A stretch of DNA of 64,000 bases from the NCBI RefSeq assembly GCF_900105385.1, contig NZ_LT629772.1, positions 5,766,001 to 5,830,000 on the forward strand, written 5' to 3'. Made by a program: the position numbers and the translations under genes. The notes beneath the pieces were generated by a model, which saw only the letters and a program-made list of their open reading frames with translations, was not told where the DNA came from and ran no database searches. Each line of letters starts with the position of its first letter. The first letter of the stretch is position 1. Shown here in pieces: positions 27,258 through 36,333 of this stretch. Source of the stretch: Microlunatus soli (GTDB lineage Bacteria; Actinomycetota; Actinomycetes; Propionibacteriales; Propionibacteriaceae).

Positions 27258-27866
27258 ATGAGTTTTCCACCAGCGCAGCAACCCGGGGCGCAGCAACCGA
27301 ACGGCTGGACCCCGCCGCCCGGACCCGGCAACGCGCCGCAGCAGGGGCAGCAGCCGTACGGGCAGCCGGCTTCCGGGCCGCAAGGATTCGGGCAGCAGAT
27401 CCCCGGGCAGCAGATCCCCGGGCAGCTGGGGTTCGGGCAGGGTGCGCCGAACCCGCAGGGGCAGCCGGGATTCGGTGGACCGACCGGTCAGTTGGTGCTT
27501 GAACTGCGCAAGCCGTGGGGCTCGATGGGCATGGTCAGCGCCATCGGCAAGATCGACGGCTACCCGGTCGCCGTCAGCTGGGGACACAATGAGATCACCG
27601 TCCCGGCCGGCATGCGACAGATCGACATCCGCACCCAATACCTCTGGGAGTACGGTCGCGCAGCCGAAGCGGTCACCGTTCAACCCGGGCAGCGGGTCGA
27701 ACTGCACTATTCGCCGCCCGCCATCACCTTCCTGAGCGGTCGGATCGGGCCGACGCCCCAGCCGGTTCGCGGCAAGACGGCCGCCATCACGATCTTCGTG
27801 CTGATCGGCGTCATCCTCGTGCTCAGCGTGGGACTGCCGCTCATCTTCGCTGCCACCGGGAACTGA
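27258..27866 (+). CDS. Hypothetical Pro/Gln/Gly-rich membrane protein
   Basis: A 202-residue protein. Residues 1-75 are a low-complexity Pro/Gln/Gly tail with QIPGQQIPGQ repeats. A compact beta-rich domain follows (QLVLELRKPWGSMGMVSAIGKIDGYPV to VELHYSPPAITF), then a C-terminal membrane helix (AAITIFVLIGVILVLSVGLPLIF). It is probably tail-anchored with the domain in the cytoplasm. I do not recognise the domain. The ATG at 27258 is chosen because the earlier in-frame codons overlap dapF. A MITE-like element lies just downstream. Confidence 0.75.
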   Translation: MSFPPAQQPGAQQPNGWTPPPGPGNAPQQGQQPYGQPASGPQGFGQQIPGQQIPGQLGFGQGAPNPQGQPGFGGPTGQLVLELRKPWGSMGMVSAIGKIDGYPVAVSWGHNEITVPAGMRQIDIRTQYLWEYGRAAEAVTVQPGQRVELHYSPPAITFLSGRIGPTPQPVRGKTAAITIFVLIGVILVLSVGLPLIFAATGN

Positions 27867-27888
27867 GCTCATTAAGCACAGGGCTAAA

Positions 27889-28044
27889 CCTCGATCCACC
27901 GGTGTGCCGCGTAGCGAGCGGCGCCAGGCGGGTGCATCGGCAAGTTGCCGTCGTGAGGGCGGTCTGGTTGACCGTTGAGCGGCGGCAACGCCGCCGATGT
28001 GCCCGGATGGGGTCGCGCAGTAGCGGCACATCGGTGGATCGAGG
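27889..28044. mobile_element. MITE-like element with 22-bp terminal inverted repeats and CTAAA target duplication
   Basis: The ends (27889-27910 and 28023-28044) are inverted repeats starting CCTCGATCCACCG, with one mismatch in 22 bases. Immediately outside each end is CTAAA (27884-27888 and 28045-28049), as expected for a target-site duplication. The interior is also roughly self-complementary (GTGCATCGGC against its counterpart near 27990, and GTTGCCG arms), so the whole 156 bases can fold into one long hairpin. No ORF is inside. It sits between the Pro/Gln-rich membrane protein gene and hflX. A structured RNA is the alternative. Confidence 0.7.
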
Positions 28045-28111
28045 CTAAAGCGCTGGCCCGTGTTGGTGGCCCGTGAGAAGCTGGGAGCAAGCACGACGAA
28101 CCGATCGAAGG

Positions 28112-29599
28112 ATGAATCCGGCTTTGGCTGACCAATCAGACACCACGGCGACGCACACCGACTCTTTCGCCGACCTCGACGCCGAGGTCGACACGGTCGG
28201 CACCGACTACGACGGGGATCAATTCGATCTCGCCGATCGGATCTCGCTGCGACGTGTCGCCGGGATGTCGACAGAGCTCACCGACATCACCGAGGTCGAG
28301 TATCGGCAGCTGCTGCTGGAGAAGGTCGTCCTGGTCAGTGTCTGGACCTCCGGGTCACAGGCCGACGTCGACAACGCCATGGCCGAGCTCAAGCTGCTCG
28401 CCGAGACCGCCGGATCCCAGGTGCTGGAGGGGCTGGTGCAGCGCCGGGACCGCCCGGATCCGGCCACCTACATCGGCAGCGGCAAGGTCTCCGAGGTCCG
28501 CGATGTGGTGGTCGCCACCGGCGCCGACACGGTGATCTGCGATGGTGAGCTGGCCCCCGCGCAGCTGCGCAACCTGGAGGACCGGGTCAAGGTCAAGGTG
28601 ATCGACCGGACCGCGCTGATCCTGGACATCTTCGCCCAGCACGCCAAGAGTGCCGAGGGCAAGGCCCAGGTGGAGATGGCCCAGCTGCAGTATCTCAAGC
28701 AGCGGCTCCGTGGGTGGGGCGGCAATCTGTCCCGGCAGGCCGGCGGTCGAGCCGGCGCCGGTGCCGGCATCGGCGGTCGCGGTCCCGGTGAGACCAAGAT
28801 CGAGACCGATCGGCGACGGATCAACACGCGGATCGCCAAACTGCGTCGCGAATTGCGCGAGCTGGATTCCACCCGCGAGACCAAGCGTGCCGAACGGCAC
28901 CGGCACCAGGTGCCGTCGGTGGCGATCGTCGGCTACACCAACGCCGGCAAGTCCTCGCTGTTGAACCGGATCACCGGCGCCGGCGTGCTGGTCGAGGATG
29001 CGCTGTTCGCCACCCTTGACCCGACGACGCGACGGACCCAGACCGCCGACAGCCGGGACTACACGCTGACCGACACCGTCGGCTTCGTCCGGCACCTGCC
29101 GCATGATCTGGTGGAGGCGTTCGCCTCGACGTTGGAGGAATCGATCCGGGCCGATCTGCTGTTGCACATCGTCGACGGCTCCGATCCCGATCCGCAGGGC
29201 CAGATCGAGGCCGTACGGGAGGTGCTGCGCGACATCGGCGCGGCCCAGGTCCCCGAACAATTGGTGATCAACAAGGCCGACCAGGCCGATCCGGCCACGC
29301 TGACGGTGCTGCGGCATCAGTTCCCCGACGCGCTGGTCGTCTCGGCGCGGACCGGTCGTGGCATCGATGCGCTCCATGCCCGGATCGAGGAACGGCTGCC
29401 CCGACCAGGCGTCGAGGTGCGAGCGATGATCCCGTACGAGCGGGGAGACCTGATCAACCGGATCCACCACGAGGGCGAGTTCAGCACCCTGGAGCACACC
29501 GGCGACGGCACGCTGGTCGTGGCCCGGGTCAACGAAGGACTCGCCGCCGAGGTCAATGCGTACCGATTGTCGGAGGGTGCAGATACCTTGGTGCGGTGA
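28112..29599 (+). CDS. hflX: Ribosome-associated GTPase HflX
   Basis: A 495-residue Obg-HflX GTPase that rescues or splits stalled ribosomes. The N-terminal HflX domain has YIGSGKV and the linker GGRGPGETKIETDRR. The G domain has GYTNAGKSSL (G1), DTVGF (G3) and NKAD (G4). A C-terminal ~70-residue domain follows. The ATG at 28112 is chosen; a GTG at 28073 would add 13 residues. The first ~60 residues are acidic and disordered. dinG overlaps its stop by four bases. The MITE-like element ends 67 bases upstream. Confidence 0.94.
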   Translation: MNPALADQSDTTATHTDSFADLDAEVDTVGTDYDGDQFDLADRISLRRVAGMSTELTDITEVEYRQLLLEKVVLVSVWTSGSQADVDNAMAELKLLAETAGSQVLEGLVQRRDRPDPATYIGSGKVSEVRDVVVATGADTVICDGELAPAQLRNLEDRVKVKVIDRTALILDIFAQHAKSAEGKAQVEMAQLQYLKQRLRGWGGNLSRQAGGRAGAGAGIGGRGPGETKIETDRRRINTRIAKLRRELRELDSTRETKRAERHRHQVPSVAIVGYTNAGKSSLLNRITGAGVLVEDALFATLDPTTRRTQTADSRDYTLTDTVGFVRHLPHDLVEAFASTLEESIRADLLLHIVDGSDPDPQGQIEAVREVLRDIGAAQVPEQLVINKADQADPATLTVLRHQFPDALVVSARTGRGIDALHARIEERLPRPGVEVRAMIPYERGDLINRIHHEGEFSTLEHTGDGTLVVARVNEGLAAEVNAYRLSEGADTLVR

Positions 29600-31812
29600 T
29601 TGACGACAGGACATCGGCCGACAAACCGGCGGCACAGGATGTCCTCGATGCCGCGGTCGCCAAGATCAACGGTCAGCATCGTCCCGGCCAGGCCGAGATG
29701 GCCGCGGCGATCACCGAGGCCTTCGGCAGTGGACGGCATCTGCTGGTCCAGGCCGGCACCGGTACCGGCAAGTCGTTGGGCTACCTCGCGCCGTCGCTGA
29801 TCGCGCTGTCCGACCACAAGGTCGACCGGGTGGTGGTCGCCACCGCAACGCTCGCCCTGCAGGCCCAGTTGGCCGGCAACGACATCCCGGCGGCGCTGGA
29901 AGCCGTCGAATCGGTGACCGGTCGGCGACCGACAGCGGCCATCCTCAAAGGCCGCACCAACTACGCCTGCCGGCTCCGGGTCAACGGCGGGTCCGTCAGT
30001 GCCCAGGAGTCGCTGATCGACTCCGCGGAGTTGGCCGAGAGTCTGCGCGCCACCATCGCCGGTCAGGCCGAGCCGCAGGAGGAAGCGGCCAGTTCCGCGC
30101 TCGGCGCCGAGGTGCTGGCGCTGCGCGAGTGGGCCGAGCGCGAGCACGAGGAGCGCGGCGTAGCCGACCGGGACGATGCGCCACCGCACACCGATCGAGC
30201 CTGGCAGCAGGTGTCGATCCCGGTCCGGGAGTGTCTGGGCACCCAACAGTGTCCGTTCGGCGACTCCTGTTTCGTCGAGCGGTCCCGGGAGAAGGCCCGC
30301 GGCGCCGACCTCGTCGTCACCAATCACGCACTGCTCGCCATCGACGCGATGCACGGCCGGACGGCGTTGCCCGAGCACGAGGTGATCGTGATCGACGAGG
30401 CCCATGAACTGGTCTCCCGGGTGACCGGTGCGGCGTCGGCGGAGTTGCACCCGACCGGAATCGAACGGGTCGGCCGGCGGGCGCTCAACTTCCTCGAAGA
30501 TGATCTTGCCCTGGACTTCCTGGAATCGGCCGACGGCCTGCGGGAGGCGCTCGATGCGGTGCAGCCGGAGCGGATCGAGGATCCCGACTCCTCGGTGATC
30601 ACGGCTGTGTCTGCGGTCCGGGCCGCGGGACGGCGCGTGGTCAGCGCATTGACCAGCGAGGGCAAGGAGGACAACGAACGCAAGCAGGCCGCCGCCGCGG
30701 TGAAGGAGATCTTCGACGTCGCGGAGCGGATCTGCAAGCTGGACGACTACGACGTGATCTGGGTGACCGATTCCGAACGCAACGGACGCGACGTCCGGGT
30801 CGCACCGTTGACCGTCGCCGGACTGATGCGGGACCGGGTGTTCAGCGATCGTACGGTGATCATGACCTCGGCCACGTTGAAGCTGGGTGGGGACTTCGCC
30901 GGTGTCGCGGCGTCGGTCGGGTTGCGCGCCGACGAACGTGACGACGAGCCGGTGTCCCATGATCAACAGGCAGCCGCCCGGCAGGCGTCGGTCCGTGCCG
31001 AGGAGGGCGTCGATGATCGTGACGATCTTGAGATGTCGCTGGATGATGATCTTGACGTGGATGACGACGTCGAGCAGGACGACGGCCTGTCCGGCGATGG
31101 AGCGGCAGCCGGCTCGGGGGACCGACCGGCCGGACCGCTGACCTGGCGCGGTCTCGACGTCGGCTCACCGTTCGACTACCGCCGGCAGGGGATCATGTAC
31201 GTGGCCAGCAACATGCCACGACCCGGTCGCGACGGCCTGGGCGAGGAGATGATGGCCGAGATCGCCGAGCTGGTCTGGGCGGCCGGCGGCCGGACGCTGG
31301 GGCTGTTCTCGTCCCGGCGGGCCGCGGAGGCGGCAGCACAGTATGTCCGCAAGCAGCTACCGAAGATGACCATCCTGTGTCAGGGCGATGCCCAGCTGTC
31401 GGATCTGACCCGCCGCTTCATCGAGAAGACCGACGTCAGCCTGTTCGGCACGTTGTCGCTGTGGCAGGGCGTCGACGTGCCGGGTGACACCTGCCAGTTG
31501 GTGATCATCGACCGGATCCCGTTCCCGCGCCCGGACGAACCGCTGACCGTCGCTCGGCAACGCGCGGTCAGCGAGGCCGGCGGTAACGGGTTCATGGCGG
31601 TCGCCGCGACTCATGCCGCGTTGTTGTTGGCCCAGGGTGCCGGCCGGTTGATCCGTCGAGCGAGTGATCGCGGCGTGGTCGCGGTCCTCGACCCGCGGTT
31701 GGCGACCGCCCGCTACGGCAGCTTCCTGCGATCGTCGATGCCGGACATGTGGCCGACCAGTGATCGCGAACAGGTGATCGGCGCACTGCGCCGGCTCAGC
31801 GCACCGTCCTGA
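29596..31812 (+). CDS. dinG: ATP-dependent DNA helicase, DinG/XPD family
   Basis: A 738-residue superfamily-2 5'-3' helicase. Walker A AGTGTGKSLGYLAP, the DEAH box VIVIDEAHELVSRV, and four cysteines placed as an Fe-S cluster (NYACRLRV, RECLGTQ, QQCPFG, DSCF). The motif V/VI region is LFGTLSLWQGVDVPGD and QGAGRLIRR. Between the two helicase halves (residues about 455-510) is an acidic insertion with runs of Asp. The GTG start overlaps the hflX stop (GTGA). No LexA box was found before it, so damage control would act through hflX transcription, if at all. Confidence 0.93.
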   Translation: MIDDRTSADKPAAQDVLDAAVAKINGQHRPGQAEMAAAITEAFGSGRHLLVQAGTGTGKSLGYLAPSLIALSDHKVDRVVVATATLALQAQLAGNDIPAALEAVESVTGRRPTAAILKGRTNYACRLRVNGGSVSAQESLIDSAELAESLRATIAGQAEPQEEAASSALGAEVLALREWAEREHEERGVADRDDAPPHTDRAWQQVSIPVRECLGTQQCPFGDSCFVERSREKARGADLVVTNHALLAIDAMHGRTALPEHEVIVIDEAHELVSRVTGAASAELHPTGIERVGRRALNFLEDDLALDFLESADGLREALDAVQPERIEDPDSSVITAVSAVRAAGRRVVSALTSEGKEDNERKQAAAAVKEIFDVAERICKLDDYDVIWVTDSERNGRDVRVAPLTVAGLMRDRVFSDRTVIMTSATLKLGGDFAGVAASVGLRADERDDEPVSHDQQAAARQASVRAEEGVDDRDDLEMSLDDDLDVDDDVEQDDGLSGDGAAAGSGDRPAGPLTWRGLDVGSPFDYRRQGIMYVASNMPRPGRDGLGEEMMAEIAELVWAAGGRTLGLFSSRRAAEAAAQYVRKQLPKMTILCQGDAQLSDLTRRFIEKTDVSLFGTLSLWQGVDVPGDTCQLVIIDRIPFPRPDEPLTVARQRAVSEAGGNGFMAVAATHAALLLAQGAGRLIRRASDRGVVAVLDPRLATARYGSFLRSSMPDMWPTSDREQVIGALRRLSAPS

Positions 31813-31902
31813 TCATCGGGCTCGATCCGACCCCGGTCGGGTGACTTCGACCGATCTGTCAGAACGCCGACGGCGCGGAAGATCGGCCGCTACGATCCGT
31901 GC

Positions 31903-32529
31903 ATGATCAAGCTCTGGCGGCGTTTCGGTGTCCGCACCGGCGCCCTGCTGACCGTCCTGTTGGCGGTCACCCTGACCACAAGCGAGCAGGCCGATGCGGC
32001 AACGCATGTGGTGAAGGACACCAGGCGTGACGTCTACGCGATCAAGGGCGACGACGGTCAGCATCTGGTCAACAAGACGGGGGCGAACGGTGACATCACG
32101 GCGGTGCGGACCAATCATCGTGCCCGTTCCGTAGAGGTCGTGATCAAGGCTCGTCAGCTGCGTGGATCCAATGCGACAGTGGTTGAGATCGCTACCTCTG
32201 CCAAGCACCGGCCGACGTTCTTTGTTGTCGCGCTGAAGACGAAACGGCACCATGACATCTCACTGACAAAGAACTTCGATCAGCAAATTCATTGCAACGG
32301 TCTGCGGGTCCGCCGGGACGTGAAGGAAGCCGTGATCCGGGTGCACATTCCCCGTCGCTGTCTGGACAATCCGCAGTGGATCCGTACCGGTGTCGGTGTG
32401 TTCATGCTTCGGGTGAAGGGTGCCGGTCGCGAGCGAATCGACGTCGCGGGCAAGAGGCTGCTGACAGATCGCTGGTTTCGCGGTGTTGCGCGTTTCCCGC
32501 TGAGCCCGAAGATCACGGCCGGACCTTAG
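31903..32529 (+). CDS. Secreted protein of unknown function
   Basis: A 208-residue protein with signal peptide MIKLWRRFGVRTGALLTVLLAVTLTTSEQADA. The mature part is basic (many Arg, Lys and His) and probably beta-rich, with two cysteines (IHCNGL and RRCLDN) that may pair. I recognise no family. TACGAT ends 6 bases before the ATG and there is no ribosome site, so the mRNA is probably leaderless. Codon use is somewhat less GC-biased than in dinG, which may indicate a lineage-specific gene. Confidence 0.7.
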   Translation: MIKLWRRFGVRTGALLTVLLAVTLTTSEQADAATHVVKDTRRDVYAIKGDDGQHLVNKTGANGDITAVRTNHRARSVEVVIKARQLRGSNATVVEIATSAKHRPTFFVVALKTKRHHDISLTKNFDQQIHCNGLRVRRDVKEAVIRVHIPRRCLDNPQWIRTGVGVFMLRVKGAGRERIDVAGKRLLTDRWFRGVARFPLSPKITAGP

Positions 32530-32584
32530 GGGCTCGCAGTCGCCGGTCGGCGGCGCTGCTGAGGTGGTTTCGACTGGTCCAAGA

Positions 32585-33139
32585 TCACGACAAAAGCGGG
32601 TCAGTCTCCCAATCGGCGAAGTCCCGTCGGATCCGCTGCCGGATGCGTTCCCAGGCATCGGCGGCTGCCGGTTCGGGATCGATCAGATCGGTTCGGTCGT
32701 CGAAAAATCGTCGGTAGCCCCAGCTGAAGCCGACCACAGGGGACAGCCGGGCGGGTCCGATGCTGACCAGGAAAGCATCCGCCAGCCAATCAAGATCACG
32801 ATGGTCCGGGTTGGCCGGGGCGTCGGCGAAGGTCGGCCGGTAGCCCTCGACATACAGCGGCGTCCCGGCCAGTAACGGATTGCGGTCGATTTCCTCGTCG
32901 ATCACCTCACCTCGTCGGAGGTGACGGATCAGCTGGACCCACCCGAACCAACCGGCCGGTCCCTCGCGGGGGAAGTCGACCTCGGCCGTGAGCACAGGGA
33001 AACCGGTGAATGCCGAGGCGTCGAAGTTCTTGGCGACTTGATCATGGCCGGTGGCATACGGATCGTCGTTGGGATGAACGTTGATCCGCAGCCGGCCGTT
33101 GCGGCCGCGGGTGTGGAACGGCAGGGTCATCGTCGACAC
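32585..33139 (-). CDS. Hypothetical protein
   Basis: A 184-residue soluble protein without signal or membrane segment. The GTG at 33139 is used, with an ATG at 33130 as alternative. It is rich in Trp and Asp (AGWFGWVQLIRHL, WLADAFLVSIG, WGYRRFFDDRTDL). No family is recognised with confidence. It follows a GNAT gene on the same strand with a 24-base gap, so the two may be co-transcribed. Confidence 0.65.
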   Translation of the reverse strand: MSTMTLPFHTRGRNGRLRINVHPNDDPYATGHDQVAKNFDASAFTGFPVLTAEVDFPREGPAGWFGWVQLIRHLRRGEVIDEEIDRNPLLAGTPLYVEGYRPTFADAPANPDHRDLDWLADAFLVSIGPARLSPVVGFSWGYRRFFDDRTDLIDPEPAAADAWERIRQRIRRDFADWETDPLLS

Positions 33140-33163
33140 GGTGCGACCCCTACCTGTTCGCGA

Positions 33164-33628
33164 TCATGCTGCAACCAGGTCGAACCGCAACCGTGGCAGC
33201 ACGCGTCCCGGTATCGAACCACTCGGCGAGCTGCCGATCCGGGTTGCGCCGAAGTGCCGATAGAACGGCTCGGCTCCTGGATCGGCGTCCAGGTCCAGCC
33301 GGCGGAAGCCCCGGGCAGCCGCCTCGCGAAGGATGTGTTCCAGCAACAGCCGCCCGCAGCCGGTCCCGATCGCATCCGGGTCGACGAACAAGGCGGCCAG
33401 CTCACCGTCCGGTGGAACGCCCGCCAGTCGGCTGAAGCCCAGCGGTCCGGTCCCGTCGTCAGCGACCCACATCCCTGTCCCGCAGTCCTCGGCTCGGTAG
33501 GTCAACTCGGCTCGGCACGCCTGCAGGAACTCCGGCGAGTAGCCCCAATGTCCCTTGGACCGCAGGGCGAGCGCCGAGATCGTCGCATGCTCCTCCGCTC
33601 GCGCGGGCCGGATTGTCGGCTTGGCCAC
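33164..33628 (-). CDS. GNAT-family N-acetyltransferase
   Basis: A 154-residue acetyltransferase. IRPARAEEHATISAL is the usual GNAT opening. The acetyl-CoA-binding motif is ALFVDPDAIGTGCGRLLLEHI, and the C-terminal strand region is LDADPGAEPFYRHFGA. The GTG at 33628 is chosen because it starts right at the domain and avoids overlap with the divergent gene. The substrate is unknown. Confidence 0.85.
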   Translation of the reverse strand: MAKPTIRPARAEEHATISALALRSKGHWGYSPEFLQACRAELTYRAEDCGTGMWVADDGTGPLGFSRLAGVPPDGELAALFVDPDAIGTGCGRLLLEHILREAAARGFRRLDLDADPGAEPFYRHFGATRIGSSPSGSIPGRVLPRLRFDLVAA

Positions 33629-33711
33629 TCGACGCACGCTACCGGAGCCGAGCGCTACGGTCGGACGGATATTCGGTCGCATCGACGGCCGTACTGTGGA
33701 TCAATCGCCGT

Positions 33712-34683
33712 ATGACCGACTCGGCGTTCCTGCAGTCCCTCCATGCGCAGTTCGCGACGCCACCGGACCGGATAGCCGGGTTGGTGCACAAGATCATCGG
33801 GGGCGAGGTGACGTCGATGCACCGGGTCGTGAACGGCTACGACAACGAGGTCCATCGGGTCACCGTGGACGGTCATGCACCGCTGTTCGTCCGGATCCGA
33901 CGCAACGGTGAGGGCGACTTCTCGGCTGAGGCGGCGGCGATGGAGTCGGCCCGCGGCGCCGGCGTGCCGACGCCGGAGATCGTTGCGCTGGATCGGGTGG
34001 CCAGCGACGATGCCGAACGGGATGTGATGATCCTTGCGGCGGCACCGGGCCGAGCCCTCGAAGAGGTTGCCGACGACCTGTCCGTCCAAGACCATCACGC
34101 CGCGCTGGTCGATCTCGGCAGAGTGTTGGCCCGGCTGCACGAGGTCCGGATGCCCGGCGCATGGCGGCCCGGTCCGGACGGCCGCTGGCCCGACCCGGCC
34201 GAGTTGCGCGGTTACTTCATCCGGGATCGACTCGCCGAGCGGCCGGAGCTGGTCCGGGCCGGCCTGAGCGAGGCGGAGATCGAACGGACCTTTGAGGCTC
34301 TGCAGGAGGATCCCGCCCCGCACACCGAGCCGGTGCTGTGTCACGGCGACCTCAACCGTGGACACGTCTTCGTCGACTCCCGATCTCGGGTGAGCTGCCT
34401 GATCGACTGGGGGATGTGGCATGCCGGATCGACCGCGGGGGAGTTCGGCTACGTCTGGAAAACGTTCGGCGACGACGGCCTGGAGGCGGTCCTGCTCGGG
34501 CACCGGGCCGGCTCACCGACCGATCCGGAGCTGCGCCGCTCGATCGCCGTGTCGCTGTGCCAGACCCAGATCGGACACATCGCCCACCATGTCGGCATCG
34601 GCGACGATCAGGGCGTTCGGTTCAACGTCGCTCGTCTCCGCCGTGCTCTGGCCGAGCTGGATCGGCCGGGCCGTACGCCCTAA
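33712..34683 (+). CDS. Aminoglycoside phosphotransferase (APH)-family protein
   Basis: A 323-residue kinase-like protein. The catalytic loop is VLCHGDLNRGHVFVDS (Brenner motif with Asp; the metal-binding Asn is replaced by His), and CLIDWGMWHAGS provides the second metal site. Such proteins phosphorylate small molecules and only some confer drug resistance. The ATG at 33712 is chosen; the frame is open for 33 codons further. It converges with a second APH-like gene, overlapping its stop by three bases. Confidence 0.82.
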   Translation: MTDSAFLQSLHAQFATPPDRIAGLVHKIIGGEVTSMHRVVNGYDNEVHRVTVDGHAPLFVRIRRNGEGDFSAEAAAMESARGAGVPTPEIVALDRVASDDAERDVMILAAAPGRALEEVADDLSVQDHHAALVDLGRVLARLHEVRMPGAWRPGPDGRWPDPAELRGYFIRDRLAERPELVRAGLSEAEIERTFEALQEDPAPHTEPVLCHGDLNRGHVFVDSRSRVSCLIDWGMWHAGSTAGEFGYVWKTFGDDGLEAVLLGHRAGSPTDPELRRSIAVSLCQTQIGHIAHHVGIGDDQGVRFNVARLRRALAELDRPGRTP

Positions 34684-35624
34684 CCGAGGCGCCGGAGAGC
34701 CGTCTCGACGGCGACCTCGACCCTGGCAGTCATGCCGGGCCCATCGACGGGACGACGACCGGCTACCTGGCCACTGATCCACTTCGGCTGGCTGTCGTTG
34801 TAGTGCAGCAGGGCATACAGGTCCCACCACGGATCGAGCGCCACGCCGGCGATCGACTGATAGAGCGATCGCAGCTGCTCCGACCAGTCGGGTGAGTAGA
34901 GCGCCGCCAGGAATCGCCGACATTGCCCGACGTCCACTGCGCGAGAGCCGCGATGGATGCCGTTCCAGTCGGTCAGTCCGGTGATCCTGCCGCGCGACCA
35001 CAGCAGGTTGACGGGCAGGAAATCACCGTGCAGGAAGACCGCCGGGTCCGCGGGAGGCCGCGCCGCCATGGCTTCACATGCAGCCTTCCACACGGCAGGC
35101 TTCCGCGCGCCGTTCGGCACCCGAAGCGCGTCCAGGGGAGCGATTCAGGAATCCGTCCAGGGTCTGAACGTCTTTGCGGGCAGATCGAGGGAATGCAGCA
35201 CGGCAGCGAGCTCCGCGATCCTGGTCAGCCAGGCGCGAGGCTCGGCCGGATCGAGGTGGACGTGGCCGGGCAGCCGGGTCATCAGCAACGACGGCAGACC
35301 TCCCGTCGAGGCACCGGCGACATCGGCCGCCAGGACGCTCGGGACCGGAAGACCGCTTCCGGCCACCACCCCGAGGTTGGCGATCTCCGTCTCCAAGGCC
35401 GTCCGCAGCTCGGGCCCGTCCGGATACTGCCGGAGCACGACGAACGTTCGCACGCCGTGGCGCTCGACGGTCAGCCGATTCACCGCGGAGCAGACGCCAC
35501 CGGTCATCCGCCGATATCCGACGATTCGGCTGCCCCGACCCATCGATTCAGCAACCCAGCCGAGCGTCTCCGGCGAGGGGCGACGCTGTCTGAACCCGTT
35601 GTCCCGCCAGTCGGCCTCGGTCAT
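34680..35624 (-). pseudogene. APH-family phosphotransferase gene interrupted by an in-frame TGA
   Basis: One continuous frame from ATG 35624 to TAG 34680 would encode about 314 residues of an APH-like kinase. A TGA at 35145-35147 splits it. The first part (159 residues) has VAESMGRGSRIVGYRRMTGGVCSAV and RTFVVLRQYPDG. The second resumes in the same frame with VPNGARKPAVWKAACEAM and contains the catalytic loop FLHGDFLPVNLLW and GLTDWNG. The codons flanking the stop read as a normal linker. It is therefore a nonsense mutation or a sequencing error; no selenocysteine element is evident. The upper fragment lacks the catalytic site. Confidence 0.85.
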
Positions 35625-35700
35625 GTCGGGCGAGCCTATTGGTCACCGAGCCGGGGCCGATAGCGGTTTTCTCTCCGCCGCGTGAGTCCGGCGCTGCGGG

Positions 35701-36333
35701 TCAGAGGGTCCCGCCGAGCAGCCGGAACGCCACGTTGTACGCCGCTGCCACGGCGACCGCCCCCAACACCGCAACAAGGATCGGCACCCCGCCGCGGATC
35801 GTCCTACTCAGCATGGTCACCATCAGGGCGACCCCGACGGCGCCGATGACGATCCAGTAGACCGGGCTGGTGGTGTCGCCGACCGCGGTCAGGCCGTAGC
35901 CGGCGTCGCCGATCGCGATGCCGGCCAGCGCCGCCGTACCGGCCGCCGCCCGAAATCTTCGCTCCCACAACCAGCGGGCCGCGACCCCGACGAACGGGCC
36001 GATCAGGACACCGACGACCACGAACAGGATCGGGCTGTAGTACGCCCCGCGCAGTGTCGACACCACGGCATACCCGACGGTGAGCAGCACAAAACTCGCC
36101 GCACCGAGCACCGCAGACAGCCACCAGGACAGCCGAACCCGCCAGATCAGCACCGCCGTCAGCAGCGTCCAGCCACTGGCGGAATTGGCGACGGAGCTGA
36201 ACCAGGACGGCAGCATGCCTTGGGCGAACGAGGTCAGTCCGCCGAGCACGAGGCTCAACAACAGCACGAGCCCGCCGCGCAGCAGCGGATGTCGCGGCTG
36301 CGCAGGTGAACGAGGCCCTGCGGCGAAGATCAT
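35701..36333 (-). CDS. Membrane protein, DUF6518-like
   Basis: A 210-residue protein with six to seven membrane segments. MLPSWFSSVANSASGWTLLTA and AIGDAGYGLTAVGDTTSPVYWIVIG resemble DUF6518 proteins, by recollection only. The ATG at 36333 overlaps the stop of the upstream kinase gene (ATGA), so the two are translationally coupled. Function unknown. Confidence 0.72.
   Translation of the reverse strand: MIFAAGPRSPAQPRHPLLRGGLVLLLSLVLGGLTSFAQGMLPSWFSSVANSASGWTLLTAVLIWRVRLSWWLSAVLGAASFVLLTVGYAVVSTLRGAYYSPILFVVVGVLIGPFVGVAARWLWERRFRAAAGTAALAGIAIGDAGYGLTAVGDTTSPVYWIVIGAVGVALMVTMLSRTIRGGVPILVAVLGAVAVAAAYNVAFRLLGGTL

Noticed and set aside
27258-27480. Coding repeat as a separate repeat element
   Set aside because: The Pro/Gln/Gly-rich repetition is in frame within a protein tail typical of actinobacterial membrane proteins, so it is annotated as part of the gene.
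35145-35147. Selenocysteine insertion at the in-frame TGA of the APH-like gene
   Set aside because: APH proteins use no selenocysteine, the residue lies in a variable linker, and no selenoprotein-type hairpin is evident after it. A nonsense mutation is simpler.
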